Under the pieces are notes generated by a model. The model did not search any database. It saw only the letters and a program-made list of their open reading frames with translations, and was not told the DNA's origin. The position numbers and the translations under genes were made by a program. A stretch of 64,000 nt of DNA from Gordionus sp. m RMFG-2023 (taxonomy: Eukaryota; Nematomorpha; Gordioida; Chordodea; Parachordodidae): assembly GCF_954871325.1 (NCBI RefSeq), contig NC_088775.1:38169561-38233560 (forward strand), written 5' to 3'. This document shows positions 52,001 through 61,000 of the stretch, piece after piece (within the stretch, counting starts at the first letter, position 1; every line of letters begins with the position of its first letter).

Positions 52001-55000
52001 ATACCAAGTTTTATTAATGCAGGACTATTGAAAATAATTACATCTTTAAATATATTGTCACACTATCATCAAACGTTTTGACACTATCAATGAGGTCAGT
52101 TAAATATGTTATTTATTATATAAGCATATATGCTTTTACAGAATATATTAATACTGTTTTATCTATTTTCTCAAAAAATATTATAATTTAAATCATCATT
52201 TTATTGATTCATAAGTTTGATATCTTCAAAAAAAGAGTAATTGAATTCAATTCAAAAATCGAGTAATTTAAGATTTTATTTAAAATGCTAAATGTAAAAC
52301 AATTTGTCCAAATTCTACCAAAGGCAGTATTTAACGTCAATATTTCAAAATCAAGCGATAAACACAAAATGATTTGTATTTTAAAAAAATCGCAGCGATT
52401 AACTTTTGGTTTAAATGGCGACTCAAGTCGCGCGATAGGTGACTATAAATGCGATATGATATTTATTGTATATTGTATTTATCGAAACTAAATCGCGATC
52501 GCAATAGTGCCACAATGAATATAAGGTAAGGCGATTACTTCAAAATTATACGAGAAATAAAAACTCGTTTTTATTAATGATTAGCAAAGAAAATGTGACA
52601 AATGTAATTTATAATTGTAGAATATCATAATGTTCGTTTATATCATATGATTGATAATGTGTAAGAATTCAAGTGTACTTAATAGTGGCCGAAGCATGTC
52701 TGGTATTTAATGAAACGGAAAGAGAATCTGAGAATTCGGATTGATCGTTCGATAAGAGTATCACTCTGCCCCTGAATTCGGTTCTTAATAGGTTTATAAC
52801 GGTTGAATAAAATTACATTTATAGCAAATTTAGATAATGTAATAAGGCGATAATTCATTGAAAGATTATGTTCCCCAAAAGTTTTATAACAAACCATCTA
52901 TAAAAAACGATTAAAATGATAATGATACAAAAAATAAGGTGGGTTATAAATAAATTCGTCAACAATTGATCGTAAATAAAAGTAACTCACTGGTAAAAAA
53001 GCAAGAAGTTGCTAACAATCTCCCGGTTATGGGAGATCAATGAGTCGGGTTCAACTCCTGAGTTTAAAATTTCCAGCAATTTTATCCTAATCCTACCATC
53101 AATTGCCATTGGGGCTGGATCAGCCAGCTTTAAGTAGAGCTCATGAAAAGAGGTTCTTAGCACAGATATCCGATGATTCGCAGAGTTCATATCGTCAGCG
53201 ATATCGGCTGATATACAAATATTCGTATTAGAAACGGATTGATCAAGATGGAAATCCACTTTCTGGCAGGAGGGATTGAGCTGATCGAGGAGAATCTTCC
53301 AGAATGTTTTGGTTATGTTGTTCAATGGGGCCGTTTTATTCGTATGCCGATTTAGGAATGAGGCAAGGGTCGATTGGAGCTGTTTTATGACGGGAGCCAT
53401 CTTTTCAGTCTTGAGGGAACCAAGTAGGAATGAAAAGACGGACTGATACGCACGGAAGGGAATATAGGGGAGAAGATGTGATAAATTAGTTATGGGGTAG
53501 TAATAAATCAAGAGGGAAGGGAGCTAGATGGATGTTAAGGATTGAGTGATATTTTAAGAATTATTAAGAACAAGAAAATACACAAAATAAAGAAGGCATC
53601 ATATTACCAGAAGTGAGCCGATGCCATTTTTAGGCCAATATCAATATTCGGGCAAAATATGGCAGACAGCTTAAAATTTATGCAAATTTTTAAATTTATT
53701 TGAATAATTGATTGATATCAAATAATTAATTATAAATCAAACTGAATAAGGGTACATTTAGAAGGATATGGATATATTATATAACGAAATTTAATTCTTC
53801 AATATCTTATTTTTTGTTGGTTAATAAAACTTATTAATTAATAAGAATAATTTAAAGAGTTTAAAAGAAGGCAAATCTTGCAAATAAAAAATAAAATTGT
53901 ATTATTAGTTATTTTGTAAACCCAATGAAAAATAAATGGGATGCAAAATAAATCTAAGTGTAAAAAATAGCGATATCGGACATTGAGTGTCTGTAAAAAA
54001 AAATTATAGGATAACAAAATTGATAAATATGAAAATTAAAAAATGTTCTTCAGAAAAAAAACATAATTTTTTTAGAAGGGCTTATATTTATCATGATTTA
54101 TCCGGCCAAAAAGAGGGGGAAAAGTATATACTTGTAAGATCCTTGGTGCCATTTTAATTAGCTCTCCGTTTTCAGAATTTTTGATCAATGCTTCGGCGTT
54201 AAGACGAGAAAGGTAAATTAATTTTTCTCTAAAGTTCTGGAGGTCAGATTCAATCGCCCCAAATCTGTAACAATCCTCGAAAATGGCTTGATAGGCGAGG
54301 ATCATTTTAGGTGAAATAATGCTGGGGTCCTTAAAAATTTGCCATAAATATATGAAATATTAATTCTAGTGTTAAAAATAATTTATGTTCCATTAAAAAC
54401 TCCGGTAAAATATTTAATCTATATGATTCTACGTTGATTATGTTATGAACTTGACTTATACTAATCAAATCTAACGTACTCAAAAAACGATGATAAAGTA
54501 ATTGAATAGGATAATTAGATCTAGATTAGCTTAATATCTACAGGCAAAAATTGAACTTGGAGAGGATGTCCTTGTTTTTTCTGTATTAATTCAATTAAGT
54601 CATTTATTCCATTATATATAATACCCGAAACCCAGTGTCGTTAGGAAGGGAGCATAGGAACTCAACCCCCTAAAAACTTTGGTGAAGCCTCTGAAAAATT
54701 TTTTTCCTTTAAATTTTAGTTAGAATTATTATTTTTTGGTTAAATTTAGATAAAATTTCCTCTTTTTTTGCTAATTTTGAAAATTTTTTAAAGTGAGCCC
54801 TGTGAAGTTTTTTAGCAACGCCTAAATCATGTTGGAAAGCCGGACTAAAAAAATTTCGAAAAATAATAAAAGAAAGCAAAATTTTTCATATCAGGTCCTG
54901 CTGATTTATGTGAATAAACTGCAGTCTTTTTTTATTAACTAATGTCATATTTTACTTAAGATTATTTTAACCCAGTAAAATTGAGTTTAATTTTACTTAT

Positions 55001-58000
55001 TGATTTCTTTAAACCGTAACAATATTTTATATTAACAAATTTATTTAGGACACAAAAAAATATCAACCATAAAATTTAATTTACTATAAAGTAAAGAATT
55101 TATATAATTAATTTAAATAATTTACGTTTAAGTATACATATTCTGTATATTGAGTTTAAAAAAAACGTTATAAAATAGTATCCTTCAGCATAAAACTGCC
55201 AAAAGTGATTGAAAACTATTGAATAACTAATCAAAAGATTGAAATAACATAACATCGTTATCAAACACAGCATCTACATGTTTAACAATGTGATTTTTAT
55301 AAAATTTAAGGTTAAAAAAAGGTAAATCATGAAAGTAATTAAAATAATAATCTTACATTGATAGCCTCTTCTTGATTGCTTACCTTGATGAAAGCCTTAA
55401 ATCCGAGAGCACGTATTATTTCTAAAGATATATTTCGAACCTTAGAATTGGTAATATGATAAAAAATAATATATAATTTTAACGTTGGGAATTAAAAATA
55501 TAATATTACTTAAAAAATAAATGTCAACAAAAAAAAATACAAATCACGAAAGAGATTTTAAATTCTTTACCTACCTTAGTAAGTCTATGAGTAGTGTTGT
55601 TACACCCCGATTAAGATTTTAGCCAAAATAATACAAGCCTTTAGATAATATATTTTAACTAATATCATAATTAAGTCGCTTTTAAAAATCGTCTCGAATT
55701 GGGTCGTTTAACAACGTCATTTATAAGCAAGGTGGTGTATTTTTTCATGTTTTAGATTAAAAGGCATGACTAACCACATAAGATATGAATACCAAATAGC
55801 AAGAATGATATAAATTTGAAGATATTAATCGTTCCCCTCTTGTCAGCTTACTTTTTCTGAAAATTCGATTTCTTTAATAATAATTACTATCTAGGATATA
55901 TTACTTGTGAATCATGACTGGTTAAATTGGACCCCGACAAAAGAGCAAATAATTCTTTGTCCAAGGAAATAACGTGCGAATCGGTTTCCGGTTTAAGGTG
56001 CATGAGTAAGATGGACAAAAGTTTGATATCTTCTTGGTCTTTTCTGTGAAAAAATGTGGAAATGTATGAAAATAGATATTCAATCTAAATTACCGCACAA
56101 ATAAAATGCCATTATTTAGCGACTGATTGGTCACCTTCTATTTTGAATAAATGCATTAATTATCAGAAGGGTGTTGAAACCAAATCGAACGAAACAGAAA
56201 TAAATTATCATCATTTTCTAAACCCAACCCATTATAAGAAAATCTCAAAAGGAGGGAACTAAATTATCATAAATATTGAACTGGTTTAAACTAGTTTTTT
56301 TTAATTTTATATCTTGTATTTCAAATGATTAGTATAATTTAGTGCTGTGAAGTAACGTCAAAAAAGTAACGTCGTTACTAACGACATTACCTTTTTGAAC
56401 GCCATTCGTTACCTTCTTCTAAAGGTAACGAATAACGGTAAGGCGATTCTTTTTTTGATTAACGGTAACGCAAAACGTTACTCGTTACTTTATATTTTTT
56501 CTTAAAAATATCAACAAAAAGAAAAACATATTTTATTGTATTATAAAATTACTTTCATTTATTTTTTAATTATTAATATAAATAATTTAATCTGAGTTTT
56601 AATTCATATCAATCACTGCTTTCATTTTTATTTTAAATTCTCGTTGTTAAATTTTCTGTCGAAATTAATATTCAATCAAATTCAAAGTAAATATTAATGA
56701 TATTATTATTCTTATAATTTATTTTAAGAATATTATGTCCATAGTACTTACTTCTTCAGATGAAGATGATTTAACCCTTCCCTGGCCCCAATTTGAAATA
56801 TATTTTAAACCAATAAAGAAAATTAATGGTACCAAGTCTACACTTTGGAAATGTAATTTATATCCCAACACAAATATCCAGCAGTTCAAACTTAAAAAAG
56901 CATTTTAAGGTAAAAAGATAAATTAATATATCATTATTTTAAATATTACTTTAATAATAGAATAATATTCTTTCATAATATTTTGAAGCTTAATCATGGA
57001 ATTAAAATATAATAAGGGCTGTGTCGATATTTAATATCGGATCGGCACCGATATTTAAGATTTCTGAAAAATGACGGATCAGGCCGATACCTCTAAAAAC
57101 CGATCCGATCTTTTTACTATTCTTTTTTTTGTTATTTTATGTTATGTATATTTATTTTACATTAATATAATATTTTATAAATATTTTTTTTAAACAATGC
57201 AAATGCACAACACCCTTTTTCAATTAAAATAGAAAGGGACAACCAAAATTTTAATTATTTTAAATCTTTTTAAATAATAACGCCAATTTTATTAATTATA
57301 CTTTAAATAAAAGAAAATTTTTAAATATGGTATCTTAATTATGGAAATATTTTACAAAAGACAAAGATAATTTTGCAAAATGCGTTATCTGTGGAATCAT
57401 CTCAGTACGGCTAGGGATTTAGATACTCTATATCGTAGAAGCTTATTGCCAGAAAATCTAGAGGCTATCGTATTTATTAAAAAATATCTAATATACTATA
57501 ATTTTATATATTAAATACAATTTTATAATTCATACCAACATAAAATGGATATATTATCAAATATGTTTTTTAAATTATAGTCTTAATTGTAGAATAAAAA
57601 AAATTAAATGCATAATTTGATTTTTTGCATAAAAAATATTGATTTCTTAATTACATTTGGTTTAAAGGGGGGTGGTGAAAAACAATATAAATATCGTATC
57701 GGTATCAGTATCGCATCAGTTTTGGAGCAATATCGGATCGGATCTGTGAAAATATGCAGATCGGCACAGCCCTAAATATAAGCAATTAAATTATACTACA
57801 GTATTAGGCTGGAAACCAACATTAAAAACCCAAAATTAACAAAATCTTGATGTTGGTTCAAAGTATTATATTGACCTTTTTATATCTTCTATTTCTTGTT
57901 TAATATTGCTATTGTGACTATAATTGTTAATAAATTTAGAGAATAGATTTTAAAAAACTTTGAAATAAATATATATGAAAGAGTGGCGTAACCAGAATTT

Positions 58001-61000
58001 ATCCAATAACAAAATTTTACAGAGAATTTCATTATAGATTTTATTTATTAAAATACTATATATAACATCCCAATATTTAACCAGCTGTGTTGAGCACTAA
58101 GCGCTCGTTTGTCTGATCAAAATTTTGATATCAATTATTGCTAAAAATAAATAAAAAATTGTTTTTTTGTATAATTTTATTTATATTAGTCCTATATATT
58201 CTTTTTGTATAGTTTTATTTTATTATATATTGTGGGAAAAAAATAAATATTATTTTTGTATATATTTAATTTTTTTTAAGTAACGAGTAGCCCGTTACTT
58301 TTTTGAAAAGTTGGAAACGCGCGTTCCTTTTTTGAAAAGGTAACGAGTAACGGTAACGCGTCCCTTTTTCAGATGTAACGAGTAACGGTAACGCGTTTCT
58401 TTTTTGTAGTAACGTTTACAGCACTAGTATAATCTTAATATATTTTAATTTATTTTATCACTAATTCATTTCTTATTTACATTGTAATAAAATAAAGTAA
58501 TTCAATTTATTTTCTGCAATTTTTTTTATATTTATTTTTAAAATATTTTATATTAGTAAAAAAAATTATACACTGATTATGATCAATTTAAAGATTCCAA
58601 CACTTATAAAAACAGGGAGAACCGGAAATAATCGATATGCTCGGTATAAAATTTCAAAAAACCGGAATGGAACTAAACTGTTATACTTATAGGTTTGACT
58701 CCCTGGTTATCAAATTCTGGGACAAACCAGCCGTTAGCTAAAACATTTATAATTTCCCGAATTAAAAGAAATTATATTTAAAAAGAGAAAATAAAGTTCA
58801 AAAATATAACTAAAAAAATATTTGCCAAATTGACCAAACGGGATATAATTGTTTAATTTTATCATTTTTATTTAGACCATTTTTTGATAATTGACAACCC
58901 TATTTTAGATAAGTGATACTTTACTTTTTCTGGAGTGTTTTTTTTACTAATTTAATATAATTATGATTGTGTTTTTTTTTCAAATGCATCATATTTATTT
59001 TTTATTTGAAAAATTTTAATTCCAAATAATAAATTATTCACATTTGATTCTCTTAACACTTGAGTTGTATATTAAGGCCTAGAAATGCCGCAGACATTTT
59101 AAATTGTTACTGCAAAAATACATGTCGATATTATGAATCTGGGTTTTCTTCAGTAGCCTCCTATATTCTATGCATTGTTACTGCAAAAATACATGTCGAT
59201 ATTATGAATCTGGGTTTTCTTCAGTAGCCTCCTATATTCTATGCTAATTAATGTTTCTAAAAGGTTTTATGCATTTTAATTGAATAATATTTAAGATATA
59301 AACATTTTTTGGAGGCAAAAACACATATTTTATTTTTATAAAACATTATTTGAAAACATATCTAATAAATGTTTTAAATAGAATTTTAGAATAAAAAAAT
59401 ATTAAATATAGTATATTAGGCTATGATTTTTTTGGTCAGTAAATTAATGAAAATGGGCAGTATTTTTATTATCAACAAATTAATCTTTTGTGCAGTATTT
59501 ATAAATTTTTGGGTAGTAAATTTATCAAATTGGGCAGTATTTTTTTTATCAAAAATATATACAATTTGGCCAGTATTTATAAAATATTGAGCAAGTAAAA
59601 AAAAATTAAGTTGAATTGTAACTAAAATTGCATTGCACGATATTTATTTAAAAATTGTTTCATTTATTGTCTTTTATTATGAGCTATCAAATATATTATA
59701 TGAAATATCAAAAATGTTATAAAATTGTAGTTTTTATAGTAAATAATTTTTATATATAAATATTTAATTAAACCTTACATTGTAATATTAAATTCTTTTT
59801 TTGCAAATTTTCCATAATCATTTTAAGTTTGAGGCCCATCATAAATAAAGTAGCTATCTCAAATTTTACATCATTAGGTACTTTGAGAATTTTAGTTTCA
59901 AAAAGTTCATGAGTACGATATTGAGATGTGTATATTAATTATTAATATTAGAATTATAAAGGAAATAAATTCTTGCAGTAAATTGTTCTCTTCTTTTTTT
60001 TAACTAAATTACATCAAAATTAATTTTCTTACCCTCTTCTGTATCATTTGCATATGGTTGACCCAGGAATTACTATTTAGATATTTCTGGACTTCAGAAT
60101 TTATCAGCAAAATCTTTTATTTTTTTTTATTTTCCCATCCTTACTATTACCATTCTTCATAGTAATCAGATGAATATCAACAATATTTATCAAATATTTC
60201 CATTAAATCCATTTTAAAAATTATAGTAAAAAATTAAAACTGCCCAAATAAATATAAAAACTGGAAAATTATTAACTGACCAAAAATTTTAAATACCTGC
60301 CAAATTATTTTAAAACCACCTGTTTATTTTAAATAATGCCTAAATCAATAAAAAACTTAACAATTAAATATTAACTTCCAAAAATTTAAAATACCAACCA
60401 AATGTTTATCTACTGCCTATTTAATTAAAATACTGCCCATTTCTTAATAAAAGAACTGCTCGAATAATTTGTTGTCTTTATAAGTCAATCTTACATAAAA
60501 ATTCTCCTTTTATTTAGTACTCTTATAATTTTTATAATTTATTGTTACTTAATATATGTCTAAAATGGCAAAACTTAATATAAAAATCTGAGTGAAATAT
60601 ATCATTTTAAAATGGGGGGGGGGTCTATGCCCCAACTAACCACTTGCGTTATTTATCCACTTTACCATTGAAATGAATTGAAAAATTTACTATCAATAAT
60701 TGAATATGAAAAGTGAAATAATTATCTTCGATTCAAAATTATTCATTTGTTTTCGAAATCAACAAGGGTAATACATTATTAGATTTGTAATCGTTTTTGA
60801 ATGCCTAATACGAAATCTTAATAAATTCAAGCCATAACCATATCACATTGTCTAATTTCATTATAGTTGGGTAAGTATTTTATTACGATTTTATGTATAA
60901 CCAAATCTTAAGGAATATTTATAAATAAAAGTTAAATTTAACGATTTTTTGTATATAATATTTCTGAGTGCGCGTTAATTAAAACGCTAATTTTGTTTGA

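Noticed and set aside
52679-52897. Minus-strand open frame preceded by a good acceptor (TTTTTTATAG)
   Set aside because: Considered as a UTP20 exon, but exons 7 and 8 join directly through a split CAG codon and the translation has no counterpart in the protein.
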